A stretch of 64,000 nucleotides of DNA from an uncultured Aquimarina sp. (GTDB lineage: Bacteria > Bacteroidota > Bacteroidia > Flavobacteriales > Flavobacteriaceae). Below, in pieces: positions 45,362-54,122 of this stretch. The DNA is taken from the NCBI GenBank assembly GCA_947498935.1, contig CANMMM010000002.1, forward strand, positions 186,001-250,000, written 5' to 3'. Within the stretch, counting starts at the first letter, position 1. The number at the start of each line of letters is the position of its first letter. The notes below the pieces were generated by a model. The model had not been told where the DNA came from. It saw only the letters and a list, made by a program, of their open reading frames with translations, and searched no databases. A program made the translations under genes and the position numbers.

Positions 45362-45784
45362 TTGACTTTTATCTATTTGGAGATGCCTAAGTTTAACAAG
45401 ACTATTGAGACATTAGCATCAAGATTTGACAAATGGATGTATGTAATTCGCAACCTTAATAAATTGGAAAGAGTACCTAATCAACTGAGAGAAAACATTT
45501 TTGAACGATTATTTGAAGTAGCGGAAATTGCTAAGTTCAGTAAGGAAGAAGCCGATGCCTATGAAGAAAGTTTGAAGTCCTATCGAGATCTAAAAAATTC
45601 ACTCGACACTGCTTATGAAGAAGGGATGGAAAAAGGAATGGAGAAAGGAATGGAAAAAGGAATCAAACAGGAGAAAAAAGAAATCGTAAAGAATGCACTC
45701 AGCGCAGGTCTTACAATTCAAGTAATCTCAAATATCACTGGACTCACCTCAGAAGAGATTGAAAAAATAAAAAACGAGCAGTAA
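45362..45784 (+). pseudogene. 5'-truncated Rpn-family recombination nuclease remnant
   Basis: The 140-residue frame matches the C-terminal half of Rpn/PD-(D/E)XK 'transposase' proteins: FIYLEMPKFNKTIETLASRF, DKWMYVIRNLNKLERVPNQL and the EEGMEKGMEKGMEKGIKQE repeat. It ends with the GLTIQVISNITGLTSEEIEK tail. The nuclease domain, normally some 150 residues before this point, is missing; the frame starts directly after the MORN gene stop, at a TTG. It is read as a decayed mobile nuclease gene. Confidence 0.75.
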
Positions 45785-45867
45785 TTGCGCAACTAGTGCT
45801 ACGCATTACTGAAATATAGTACACGTATTAGAATGTATTTTATGCTAACAGTAAAAACTATCTCCCC

Positions 45868-45956
45868 GCGTTAGGGATAGGAGCGGCATCCTTTTTTGTT
45901 TTCCCTAAAAAAACAAAAAAGATATAGCGGATAGCCCGACCCCTGTGGTAACGCCC
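45868..45956. repeat. family A palindromic repeat, subtype A1, copy 6
   Basis: GCGTTAGGGATAGGAGCGGC, complementary A/T arms, then GATAGCCCGACCCCTGTGGT and AACGCCC. It lies between the Rpn remnant and the haemoglobin frame, ending 19 bases before the latter's first codon after the upstream stop. Confidence 0.85.
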
Positions 45957-45974
45957 AAAACAGAGTACTTATAG

Positions 45975-46388
45975 CTAAAAAAACATCACAACAAACGATT
46001 AAACAACAAGCCTATCAGAGATATAGAAAACAGAGCAGATATCGCATGCATCTTACAAACTTTTTACACAGCAGCACTGCAAGATGCCACAATTGGTCTA
46101 TTTTTTACAGAAATTGCCAATATTGACCTCGCATCGCATCTTCCTGAAATTACAGACTTCTGGGAACAACAGCTTTTTTATACAGGAAACTACAAGAAAA
46201 ATGTCCTGAAAATACATCAAGACCTAGCAAGCAAAAAACCAATGGAAGCCATACATTTCGAAACATGGCTCTCACTATTTACTACTACTGTAGATAACTT
46301 ATATCGAGGAGAAAAGGCCTCATTAATGAAAACACGTGCGCTTTCTATTGCTACCGTCATTCGAATAAAATTACCCAATCAGTCCTAG
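45975..46388 (+). pseudogene. group III truncated haemoglobin, no usable start codon
   Basis: The frame reads NKPIRDIENRADIACILQTF, YTAALQDATIGLFF, LPEITDFWEQQLFYTGNYKK and AIHFETWLSLFTTTVDNLY. This is a whole group III truncated haemoglobin of about 128 residues with the proximal His in HFETWL. No ATG, GTG or TTG occurs in frame between the upstream TAG (45972-45974) and the domain. The only in-frame ATG codons fall deep inside the protein. It may be a silenced gene whose 5' end was altered near the family A repeat, or use a rare start. Confidence 0.75.
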
Positions 46389-46492
46389 CAATAGAACTAT
46401 GCCTTATTTTTTGTGCATAAATAATAAAGCTACTACAGATCCCAACTCTGACTAAATGGCTATTTTTACGCTTCTAAATAATGTTCTGATAT

Positions 46493-47023
46493 ATGTACGA
46501 AGGTAGTTATCCACATAAACGCTATAAAGAAACCATAGAATTCCTAAGAACACATGTACCTGCTCCTGCCAATATATTGGATTTAGGCGTGCACAACCCC
46601 TTGGTTACACTACTCGAAAAAGAAGGCTACTCCGTAAGTAATACTTCGGGAGAGGATCTAGATGTGGATACCAGTCAAGTGACTGCTAGTAAGGCCGAAG
46701 TGGTGACGGCTTTCGAAATTTTCGAACACCTCATCGCTCCGTTTAATGTACTCAGAGATATTCCTGCTAACACATTGGTAGCCTCTATCCCACTGCGTTT
46801 ATGGTTTGCACCTGCTTATAAAAGTGCTACCGACCCATGGGATCGACACTATCATGAATTCGAAGACTGGCAGTTTGATTGGCTACTCGAAAAAGCCGGC
46901 TGGGAAATCAAAGCCCGAAAAAAATGGACACATCCCATTAAAAAAATAGGCATCAGGCCACTCCTAAGATATGTAACTCCTAGGTATTACATCGTATATG
47001 CCGAAAAGAAAAATGCACTCTAA
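46493..47023 (+). CDS. class I SAM-dependent methyltransferase-like protein
   Basis: A 176-residue protein with a motif I-like stretch ANILDLGVHNPLVTLLEKEG, an acidic motif II region (GEDLDVDTS) and FEIFEHL (the HL after E as in many small-molecule methyltransferases). The glycine-rich loop is reduced (DLGVHN). It overlaps the next gene by one base (TAATG), so the two form one unit, perhaps in glycan or lipid modification. The motifs support the fold, not the substrate. Confidence 0.7.
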   Translation: MYEGSYPHKRYKETIEFLRTHVPAPANILDLGVHNPLVTLLEKEGYSVSNTSGEDLDVDTSQVTASKAEVVTAFEIFEHLIAPFNVLRDIPANTLVASIPLRLWFAPAYKSATDPWDRHYHEFEDWQFDWLLEKAGWEIKARKKWTHPIKKIGIRPLLRYVTPRYYIVYAEKKNAL

Positions 47024-47874
47024 TGCTAGCTATTTACATCGTAATTCCTGCGCATAATGAGGCGTTGCATATCGGCAAAACACTGGCATCGCTTACAACA
47101 CAAACGCTAGTACCTAAAAAGATCGTGGTGGTCAACGATCATTCTACAGATCAAACCGAAAACATTGTACAGTCATACAGCGCCCACTATCCATACATTA
47201 GCTGTATCAATACTCACTCTACGGATGAGCACTTACCTGGTAGTAAGGTTATCAATGCTTTTTACCAAGGGTTTACAACCCTAGATGATCAATACGATGT
47301 GATCTGCAAATTCGATGCAGACCTTATTTTTCCTGAAAATTACTTAGCAGCAATCGCTACGGCTTTTAATGAACATCCTAAAGTGGGTATGGCTGGTGGA
47401 TTCTGCTATATCCAAAAAGCGGAACAATGGGTTTTAGAAAACCTAACGAATAAAGATCATATTCGCGGAGCGCTTAAAGCCTACCGAAAGGCGTGTTTTG
47501 AAGATATTCAGGGACTAAAACCTGCTATGGGCTGGGACACTATCGATGAACTCCTAGCACAATACCACGGCTGGAACATCTACACTGATTCTGCACTACA
47601 GGTCAAACATCTAAAACCAACTGGCCACACCTATAATGCCAAAGCAAAATACAAACAAGGCACTGCTTTTTACCAAATGCGATACGGTGTCTGCATCACC
47701 CTCATTGCTGCTATAAAATTGGCTTTGCTTAAAAAACAACCTCGATTATGCATCGATTATATGGTCGGATATTGGCGCGCATATAAACAACAACTTCCCT
47801 TCTTAGTTACATCTGCTGAAGGCGTGTTTATACGACAATTACGCTGGAAAAAAATACGACAAAAACTATGCTAA
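47023..47874 (+). CDS. family 2 glycosyltransferase
   Basis: A 283-residue GT-A fold enzyme: YIVIPAHNEALHIGKTLASL (nucleotide-sugar start), VVVNDHSTDQT and CKFDADLIFPENY containing the DxD-like DAD. LKPAMGWDTIDELLAQYHGW is a later acceptor-side motif of this subgroup. No membrane segments. Translationally coupled to the methyltransferase-like gene and followed 6 bases after its stop by a family A2 repeat. Confidence 0.85.
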   Translation: MLAIYIVIPAHNEALHIGKTLASLTTQTLVPKKIVVVNDHSTDQTENIVQSYSAHYPYISCINTHSTDEHLPGSKVINAFYQGFTTLDDQYDVICKFDADLIFPENYLAAIATAFNEHPKVGMAGGFCYIQKAEQWVLENLTNKDHIRGALKAYRKACFEDIQGLKPAMGWDTIDELLAQYHGWNIYTDSALQVKHLKPTGHTYNAKAKYKQGTAFYQMRYGVCITLIAAIKLALLKKQPRLCIDYMVGYWRAYKQQLPFLVTSAEGVFIRQLRWKKIRQKLC

Positions 47875-47880
47875 CTAGTC

Positions 47881-47969
47881 GGGCGTTACCCTAAGGGGTC
47901 GGGCTATCCATTGCAATTCCTCGCACTCCTACCGTCGTGCTGTGGGATTTCCATTGCTATCCCTAACGC
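47881..47969. repeat. family A palindromic repeat, subtype A2, copy 7
   Basis: GGGCGTTACCCTAAGGGGTC at the left, TTGCAATTCCTCGCACTCC at the centre, TGTGGGATTTCCATTGCTAT and CCCTAACGC at the right. It begins 6 bases after the glycosyltransferase stop. Confidence 0.85.
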
Positions 47970-47989
47970 GGCATTGTGCTAGCTATAAA

Positions 47990-48029
47990 AATACCTTTAG
48001 AAAATATACATGCATTCTCTAAAGGTATT
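47990..48029 (-). terminator. terminator downstream of pafA
   Basis: A perfect 12-base stem AATACCTTTAGA / TCTAAAGGTATT with a 16-base loop, followed on the minus strand by TTTTATAG. About 63 bases after the pafA stop. Confidence 0.7.
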
Positions 48030-48091
48030 CGCTACCGTATTATGATGCGGCACCTACTATCGCAGGGTTCCTTATTTATAACTAAACAATT

Positions 48092-49756
48092 CTATTGTGC
48101 TAATACAAAAGGTAATACTGATCCTGTGGCTCCATTCGGAAAAGTAATCCCTAGTAATGCTGCCATCGTAGGTGCAATATCTGGTATTGTGGTTCGTTGT
48201 GTGGTACTCCCCTTACGAATCCCTTTTCCAAAGAAAATCAACGGTGCATGTGTATCATAATTCAATCCACTACCATGCGTAGAACCTTTAGTGGCATAAA
48301 CAATAGTTGCTGGATTGAGTACTATAACCACGTCACCACTTCTTTTTTGGTTATACCCCTTTTGGATCAATGTTGCAATTCCAGAGGTGTACTCTGTACT
48401 TTCTAATTGAGTTCGGGTATACACCTTGTCCACTGCTTCTTGCTTCAACACAAAGTGTGCAATTGTTTTTTCTAACACTTCTGCTTGAATGTCATTCGCG
48501 GCTAGTACTGCATAATCAAAAAATACTTGCTCATTACTTACGTTTTCAATCAACCCTTCTACTTTAAATGTTTTGGCTACATACTCCTTAATACGCTGTG
48601 TAAGCACATCTCTATTAAAATACCCTGCTGGGATTTTTACTTTTTTTAAATAAGCAGGTACATGTACTCCTCCGTGGTCTGCCGTTAGAAACACCGTATA
48701 ATTACCGATACCTACTTCTGTATCTAACGCTTTGAACAAACGTGCCAAATCCTGATCTAAGCGCAAGTACGTATCTTCTATCTCTTTTGAATTTACCCCA
48801 AAATTATGACCTACATAATCCGTACTAGAAAAACTAACGGTCAACACATCTGTAATGGCATCTTTACCTAACTGCTCGCCTGCTAGTGCTGCAATAGCAA
48901 AGTCAGCAGTTAAACTATTTCCATAGGCAGAAGATTTAATAATATCATAGCCTGCATTCTGATCCTTGAGTGCTGCTAAATCATATGGAAAGATGGCTTT
49001 TTTCTTTCCTTTAAACCCTTTTTCATATATATTTTCATCAGCACCACTTTCTGTATACGTTTCAATATCATAGAGCGTGTTCCACTCTTTAAGATAAGAC
49101 GCCGCTTGCTTACTGGCATTAAATTGCTGTACCCATGTTGGCAATTCCTGCATATAATAGGTACTGGTTATCCATTTCCCTTCATCTTTTCCTCTAAACC
49201 AATACGCCGCATTGGCAGCATGCCCCGCTGGTAAAATAGCTCCTCGATCTTTAATCGCTATCCCGATACTCTTTCCTTTTAATTGGGTATGCAATCGATT
49301 TTGATCAGCAAAAGTAGTGGTTTTCATACGGCGTGGCGACATGCGTTCTGCTTCACTATCGCTCCCTACTGCCTGCACTGTAGGGTCACTAGCACAGTAT
49401 ATTACTTGCTTCGAAAACTTATCATACCAATTATTAGAGATGATTCCATGCATCTGCGGAGTTGTTCCTGTAAATACAGACGCATGCCCAGGGCCTGTAT
49501 AAGTAGGCACATAATTAAAATGATGATTCTTACACGTAAACCCCTCATGGATCATTCGTTTAAAACCTTCTTCACCAAAACGATCATAGAAACGTGTTAA
49601 GTAATCATATCGCATTTGATCTACCACAATCCCTACTACCAGTTTAGGTTTAGCATGTAATGCACTTATTGGCGCGCTATCAGACTTGTGAGTTTGTGCC
49701 ATAAATACAGCTGTATGCAACAGCATCCAAACGGCTAAGGTTATTTTTCGCATCAT
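48092..49756 (-). CDS. pafA: PafA-type alkaline phosphatase
   Basis: A 554-residue periplasmic phosphatase of the nucleotide pyrophosphatase/phosphodiesterase superfamily, like the calcium-activated PafA of Flavobacterium. A signal peptide (LLHTAVFMAQ) precedes VVGIVVDQMRYDYLTRFY, which holds the first metal ligand Asp. VPTYTGPGHASVFTGT has the catalytic Thr, and TDYVGHNFG and TADHGGVHVP hold the remaining metal ligands. Active phosphate scavenging in marine Bacteroidetes. Single gene with its own terminator, divergent from mlaE. Confidence 0.92.
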   Translation of the reverse strand: MMRKITLAVWMLLHTAVFMAQTHKSDSAPISALHAKPKLVVGIVVDQMRYDYLTRFYDRFGEEGFKRMIHEGFTCKNHHFNYVPTYTGPGHASVFTGTTPQMHGIISNNWYDKFSKQVIYCASDPTVQAVGSDSEAERMSPRRMKTTTFADQNRLHTQLKGKSIGIAIKDRGAILPAGHAANAAYWFRGKDEGKWITSTYYMQELPTWVQQFNASKQAASYLKEWNTLYDIETYTESGADENIYEKGFKGKKKAIFPYDLAALKDQNAGYDIIKSSAYGNSLTADFAIAALAGEQLGKDAITDVLTVSFSSTDYVGHNFGVNSKEIEDTYLRLDQDLARLFKALDTEVGIGNYTVFLTADHGGVHVPAYLKKVKIPAGYFNRDVLTQRIKEYVAKTFKVEGLIENVSNEQVFFDYAVLAANDIQAEVLEKTIAHFVLKQEAVDKVYTRTQLESTEYTSGIATLIQKGYNQKRSGDVVIVLNPATIVYATKGSTHGSGLNYDTHAPLIFFGKGIRKGSTTQRTTIPDIAPTMAALLGITFPNGATGSVLPFVLAQ

Positions 49757-49869
49757 TTATTACAATTTAGAGCGCAAAAATAGTACAAATACATTTGTAA
49801 AACTTTACTAGAAGGTTACATCTTCTCGCTATTTTTTTTTCTATTTTAGCCCTTACATAATAAGTATCT

Positions 49870-50607
49870 ATGTTTTATCTAGACGATATTGGTCGTTATT
49901 TCTTAATGCTCAAAAAGGTTTTTAGCAGAATGACGAAAGCATCTGTTCTTAGAAATTTAATTTTCAAAGAAATAGACGACCTCATCATCGGTTCATTGGG
50001 AATCAGTATGTTTCTGGCTTTTTTTATTGGAGCTGTAATCGCCATACAGACTGCCCTGAACCTAACCAATCCTATTATACCTAGACAAATCATTGGGTTT
50101 GCCTCTAGACAATCTATTATATTAGAATTTGCTCCTACATTCCTTTCGGTAATTATGGCGGGAAAAGTAGGCTCTTTCATCACATCGAGTATCGGTACGA
50201 TGCGCGTAACAGAACAAATTGATGCGCTGGAAGTCATGGGAATCAATTCCTTGAATTACCTAGTATTTCCTAAAATAGTAGCTATGTGTATGTATCCCTT
50301 TGTGATCGCCATTACTATGTTTGTAGGTGTTTTTGGTGCTTATATTGCTGGGGTGTATGGTGGTTTTGTATCTAGTTCAGAGTTTTTAGCAGGATTACGA
50401 GAGGAGTTTATCCCCTATCACTTACTATACGCATTTATCAAGACATTTATCTTTGCTTTTCTCTTAGCTACTATTCCTTCTTTTCATGGATATTACATGA
50501 AAGGAGGCGCACTAGGAGTAGGAAAAGCAAGTACTTCTGCCTTTGTATGGACTACTGTAGTGATTATCACTTCTAATTATATTTTAACCCAATTATTACT
50601 AAGCTAA
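49870..50607 (+). CDS. mlaE: MlaE-type ABC transporter permease (phospholipid retrograde transport)
   Basis: A 245-residue integral membrane permease, YrbE/MlaE family. Segments are predicted at about 45-70, 90-115, 140-170, 200-220 and 225-245. Signatures: GAVIAIQTALNL, EFAPTFLSVIMAGKVGSFIT and SSIGTMRVTEQIDALEVMGI. It pairs with the ATPase that overlaps its stop (TAATGA). The substrate-binding MlaD gene is not in this window. Confidence 0.92.
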   Translation: MFYLDDIGRYFLMLKKVFSRMTKASVLRNLIFKEIDDLIIGSLGISMFLAFFIGAVIAIQTALNLTNPIIPRQIIGFASRQSIILEFAPTFLSVIMAGKVGSFITSSIGTMRVTEQIDALEVMGINSLNYLVFPKIVAMCMYPFVIAITMFVGVFGAYIAGVYGGFVSSSEFLAGLREEFIPYHLLYAFIKTFIFAFLLATIPSFHGYYMKGGALGVGKASTSAFVWTTVVIITSNYILTQLLLS

Positions 50608-51371
50608 TGATCGAAGTACGAGACATTCACAAAAGCTTTCATGGCGAAAAAATATTAAAAGGAATCACCACTACCTTCGAACGTGGTAAGACCAATCTAG
50701 TGATCGGTACTAGTGGTAGTGGTAAAACAGTATTTCTAAAATGCATGCTAGGACTGTTTACCCCTGAAGAAGGTAGTATCTGCTATGATGGCACCACCTA
50801 TTCTGATCTAACAACTAAGGAACAACGAAACCTTAGAGAACAAATGGGTATGGTATTCCAAGGTAGTGCTTTGTTTGATTCTATGACGGTAGCAGAAAAC
50901 GTAATGTTCCCATTAATGATGTTTACCAAGCAGAACAAAGAAGAAATGCAGGAGCGCGTAAATGCTGTGCTACATCGTGTAAATTTAGAAAACGCGCATA
51001 AAAAATTACCCTCAGAAATTAGTGGAGGGATGCAAAAACGAGTGGCGATTGCCAGAGCGATTGTTACGCGCCCTAATTATCTGTTCTGTGATGAACCCAA
51101 CTCTGGGTTAGACCCTAGAACCTCTATCGTAATTGATAACCTAATTAAAGAAATCACTGAAGAGTATAATATTACCACTATCATCAATACACATGACATG
51201 AACTCTGTAATGGAAATTGGTGAAAAGATTATTTTTCTGAGGTATGGACTCCTTGAATGGGAAGGAGATAAGACTCAGATTTTCAAAACCGATAACGAAG
51301 CGGTTACTGATTTTGTATACTCTTCGAATTTATTTAAGAAAGTACGTGATGCGCAGTTAAAAGGGTTGTAG
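50607..51371 (+). CDS. mlaF: MlaF-type ABC transporter ATP-binding protein
   Basis: A 254-residue ATPase: Walker A VIGTSGSGKT, Q-loop GMVFQGSALFD, signature SEISGGMQKR, Walker B YLFCDEPNSGL (with an acidic Glu), and H-loop INTHDM. The LFDSMTVAENVMFPL region is typical of the MlaF group. It starts in the TAATGA overlap with mlaE, so one transporter operon. Confidence 0.93.
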   Translation: MIEVRDIHKSFHGEKILKGITTTFERGKTNLVIGTSGSGKTVFLKCMLGLFTPEEGSICYDGTTYSDLTTKEQRNLREQMGMVFQGSALFDSMTVAENVMFPLMMFTKQNKEEMQERVNAVLHRVNLENAHKKLPSEISGGMQKRVAIARAIVTRPNYLFCDEPNSGLDPRTSIVIDNLIKEITEEYNITTIINTHDMNSVMEIGEKIIFLRYGLLEWEGDKTQIFKTDNEAVTDFVYSSNLFKKVRDAQLKGL

Positions 51372-51489
51372 TGCACCTTCCCTTTTTCATCACCTTAACA
51401 TCGTATTACCCCATCGCAATACACATTAATTTTTACAAAATATTAGTTGCAAAGAGTAATACTATCACCACTAAACCTAACACCCTAAA

Positions 51490-52437
51490 ATGTTCTCTGC
51501 ACAAATTAAAAGTGATATTGATGAAGATATTTGCATCTTAGTACAAGTAGCGAATCACTCGTATAATTACCTTTGTGACTGTGGTGAGGCTAAAAAATTG
51601 ACTGTTAAAGAGTGTAGAAATACAAATGCTATTTTTATCAGCCATACTCATATTGATCACTTTGTGAATTTTGATACGATCTTACGACATCAAATCGGAA
51701 TAGAAAGAAAAGTAATCATCTGCGGTCCTAAAGGCATCACTGAACAAATCCAAAAAAGAATCCAAAGCTATTGCTGGAACTTGATCGAACCTAATGCCAT
51801 TGAATATGAAGTACGCGAAATTATAGCAAATAATAGTATTAGAAGTACGATATTACGTCCTCCGCTTTGGGAGCAGGAGGAACAGAAGACCAACAGTAGC
51901 ACGACTATTTTTAACGAAAATGAATTTTATGTAACGTTTGAAATTTTAGACCACAAAACAGCTTCTATTGCCTATTTATTCAAAACACATCCCAAAACTA
52001 AGATCCAACTCCCTAAACACATTAAAGGAGGTATATGGGTCGCAGCTTTAAAAGAAGCATATCATACCAATGCTATAAATACTATTATAGATGTACATGG
52101 AGACATGTATTTTGCTAAAGATCTTTTTTATATGATACGCAAAGCGCCTATAGACTCCCTAGGCATCATTATGGATCATGCTGCTAACGAAGAAAATCAT
52201 CAAAAAATCAAACGTCTATTCACCAACTGCCAACAGGTATACATAGAATGCTTTTATAAAGATGAAGATACTGATGCCGCCATAGTAAATTATCATAGTT
52301 ACGCATCTATGTCTGCTCATATTATGAAGGAATGCAACGTAACGAATGCTATCCCTGTGCATTTCTCTCGTAAATACTCTATAGATGACATTAATACGCT
52401 GATCAACCAATTCAAAAAAGTATACGACAGTAAATAA
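51490..52437 (+). CDS. metallo-beta-lactamase fold hydrolase (RNase Z-like)
   Basis: A 315-residue protein with the zinc motif SHTHIDHF (His52-x-His54-x-Asp56-His57). Further metal ligands are probably in IIMDHAANEENH and IPVHFSRKY. The layout resembles RNase Z-type proteins but with low conservation outside the metal motifs; the substrate is not predictable. It is followed 2 bases after the stop by a family B repeat. Confidence 0.75.
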   Translation: MFSAQIKSDIDEDICILVQVANHSYNYLCDCGEAKKLTVKECRNTNAIFISHTHIDHFVNFDTILRHQIGIERKVIICGPKGITEQIQKRIQSYCWNLIEPNAIEYEVREIIANNSIRSTILRPPLWEQEEQKTNSSTTIFNENEFYVTFEILDHKTASIAYLFKTHPKTKIQLPKHIKGGIWVAALKEAYHTNAINTIIDVHGDMYFAKDLFYMIRKAPIDSLGIIMDHAANEENHQKIKRLFTNCQQVYIECFYKDEDTDAAIVNYHSYASMSAHIMKECNVTNAIPVHFSRKYSIDDINTLINQFKKVYDSK

Positions 52438-52439
52438 TA

Positions 52440-52598
52440 AAGTGGTCTAAACTCTTTATTATTTACTATAAAAACAATCTGTTGCACACACATTTTACAG
52501 TTTCTGAGTTCCGTAGCGCTGCTATACAATTAAAAAACTACTTCATTTGGTCGCAAAATCTTATGATATTCGCTAAAATCGAAAACGTTTAAATCACA
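52440..52598. repeat. family B palindromic repeat, long copy
   Basis: AAAGTGGTCTAAACTCTTTA, ACAATCTGTTGCACACAC, core GAGTTCCGTAGCGCTGCTAT, then GGTCGCAAAATCTTATGATA, TTCGCTAAAATCGAAAACG and TTTAAATCACATC. About 160 bp; begins 2 bases after a stop codon. Confidence 0.8.
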
Positions 52599-52605
52599 TC
52601 AATAA

Positions 52606-52643
52606 AAAAAGGTGCATAAAAAATAATTTTCACACACCTTTTT
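52606..52643 (-). terminator. terminator downstream of the DUF389 gene
   Basis: AAAAAGGTG / CACCTTTTT stem with a 20-base loop, with A/T runs on both sides that allow it to act in both directions. It lies 25 bases after the DUF389 stop, and after the family B copy that follows the hydrolase gene. Confidence 0.65.
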
Positions 52644-52668
52644 CCTTTATTCTGTTACTACGCTTTTA

Positions 52669-54120
52669 TCATTTCACTATCAGCGTATTAACTTTCAACT
52701 CCTTAACTAACCAGTCTTGTAATACCTTCGTTCGTATCGCATGCGTACTATCTGCCACTTGGAATTTCCAAGCTGGAAAGATGGTCTGCACGGTATCTAC
52801 TTTCATAAAATTAGATTGCAACACCTGTCCATATCCTAATGAAGAAAGATCTGGGAATCTAATTTTAGCATCTTTAGCTACAGCACTAAAAGAAACAGCT
52901 GGTGTACTGGATGCCTTATCTATTTGCTTATCCTTTTCTTCTAACTGCGCTTGTAATGCCTTTACTTGTTTCTGCAACTGTTTGTTTTCGTCTTCTAATC
53001 GATTTAACTCTATAATATATCGATCATTTGCTTTAGAAATTTGCTCAATACCTCGCGCTTTATTCCCTCGTATTGTAAGTGTAAAGTCGTTTAATTCTGG
53101 ATAGCTCAAAAATTCATTTTGCAACGCACTTATTGTAGCTTCAGAAATCTCACCATCAAAAAACAACTTTAGGGTTTTGTTTTCATAACTGTACAAATCT
53201 TTACGTAGGTATAGGTTTTCATTGGCATGCACCTTCTCTTTCATAAATAGCTCATACCCTCCCTGACACTTGCTCTCTCCTAGTGTAATCCAGAATGTCC
53301 ACAGTGCAGGAATCATAACCATTAAGGCGATAAAAGAAGCTACTCTAGCGACTCGCTTACGTTTGGCAGAATTCGCATAACGTAGCATTGGAAATTTCAA
53401 TAATTTAAGCACTACAAAAGTAGCCAGCGCGATAAAAATGGTATTGATTGTAAAAAGATACATCGCCCCTAGTGCATATTCATATTTACCTATCGCCAAT
53501 CCAAAACCTACCGTACACAATGGAGGCATTAATGCGGTAGCAATAGCTACCCCAAAGATCACACTAGCTATTGTTCCTTTTTTAGTTCTAGCAATAATCA
53601 ATGCCAGTCCCCCAAAAAATGCAATCAATACATCTCTAATATCAGGCTTGGTTCTAGCTAATAACTCCGATGATTCTACTTTGAGCGGGAATAATAGAAA
53701 AAACAACCACGCTGTCAATACACTCAGCACTACCATTACCCCAAAATTGATCAATGACTTGCGCAGGGTATCAATATCATTTACTGCAATTGACATTCCC
53801 ATCCCTAAGATGGGCCCCATTAATGGGGATATTAACATGGCTCCGATGACTACAGGAATCGAATTGGCATTGAGACCTATGGATGCAATAAAAATCGAAC
53901 AAATCAAAATCCATGCGGTAGCCCCTTTAAAAGGAATATCCGCTTTGATCAGTTCTATGGTACTTTCTCGATCTGTATCGTGCCTAAAGTCTAATAATTC
54001 TTTTAAAAAAGTAGAGGCATTACGATACAATCCTTTTGCATCTTGTTTGATTGCCTGTTTTTGTTCTTCTACTTTTTTATCTTGAATTTGCTCATCAGAA
54101 TCCTGCGTATTTTCTGCCAT
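52669..54120 (-). CDS. DUF389 membrane protein
   Basis: A 483-residue protein. After a cytoplasmic N-terminus come about six membrane segments in the conserved DUF389 region: ATAWILICSIFIASIGLNAN, VIGAMLISPLMGPILGMG, ALIIARTKKGT and GVAIATALMPPLCTVGFGLA. A coiled coil (about 390-425, NRLEDENKQLQKQVKALQAQ) and a C-terminal soluble domain close it. Transport role unknown. It starts 3 bases after the mannose-1-phosphate guanylyltransferase gene ends, so same operon. Confidence 0.85.
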   Translation of the reverse strand: MAENTQDSDEQIQDKKVEEQKQAIKQDAKGLYRNASTFLKELLDFRHDTDRESTIELIKADIPFKGATAWILICSIFIASIGLNANSIPVVIGAMLISPLMGPILGMGMSIAVNDIDTLRKSLINFGVMVVLSVLTAWLFFLLFPLKVESSELLARTKPDIRDVLIAFFGGLALIIARTKKGTIASVIFGVAIATALMPPLCTVGFGLAIGKYEYALGAMYLFTINTIFIALATFVVLKLLKFPMLRYANSAKRKRVARVASFIALMVMIPALWTFWITLGESKCQGGYELFMKEKVHANENLYLRKDLYSYENKTLKLFFDGEISEATISALQNEFLSYPELNDFTLTIRGNKARGIEQISKANDRYIIELNRLEDENKQLQKQVKALQAQLEEKDKQIDKASSTPAVSFSAVAKDAKIRFPDLSSLGYGQVLQSNFMKVDTVQTIFPAWKFQVADSTHAIRTKVLQDWLVKELKVNTLIVK

Positions 54121-54122
54121 AA

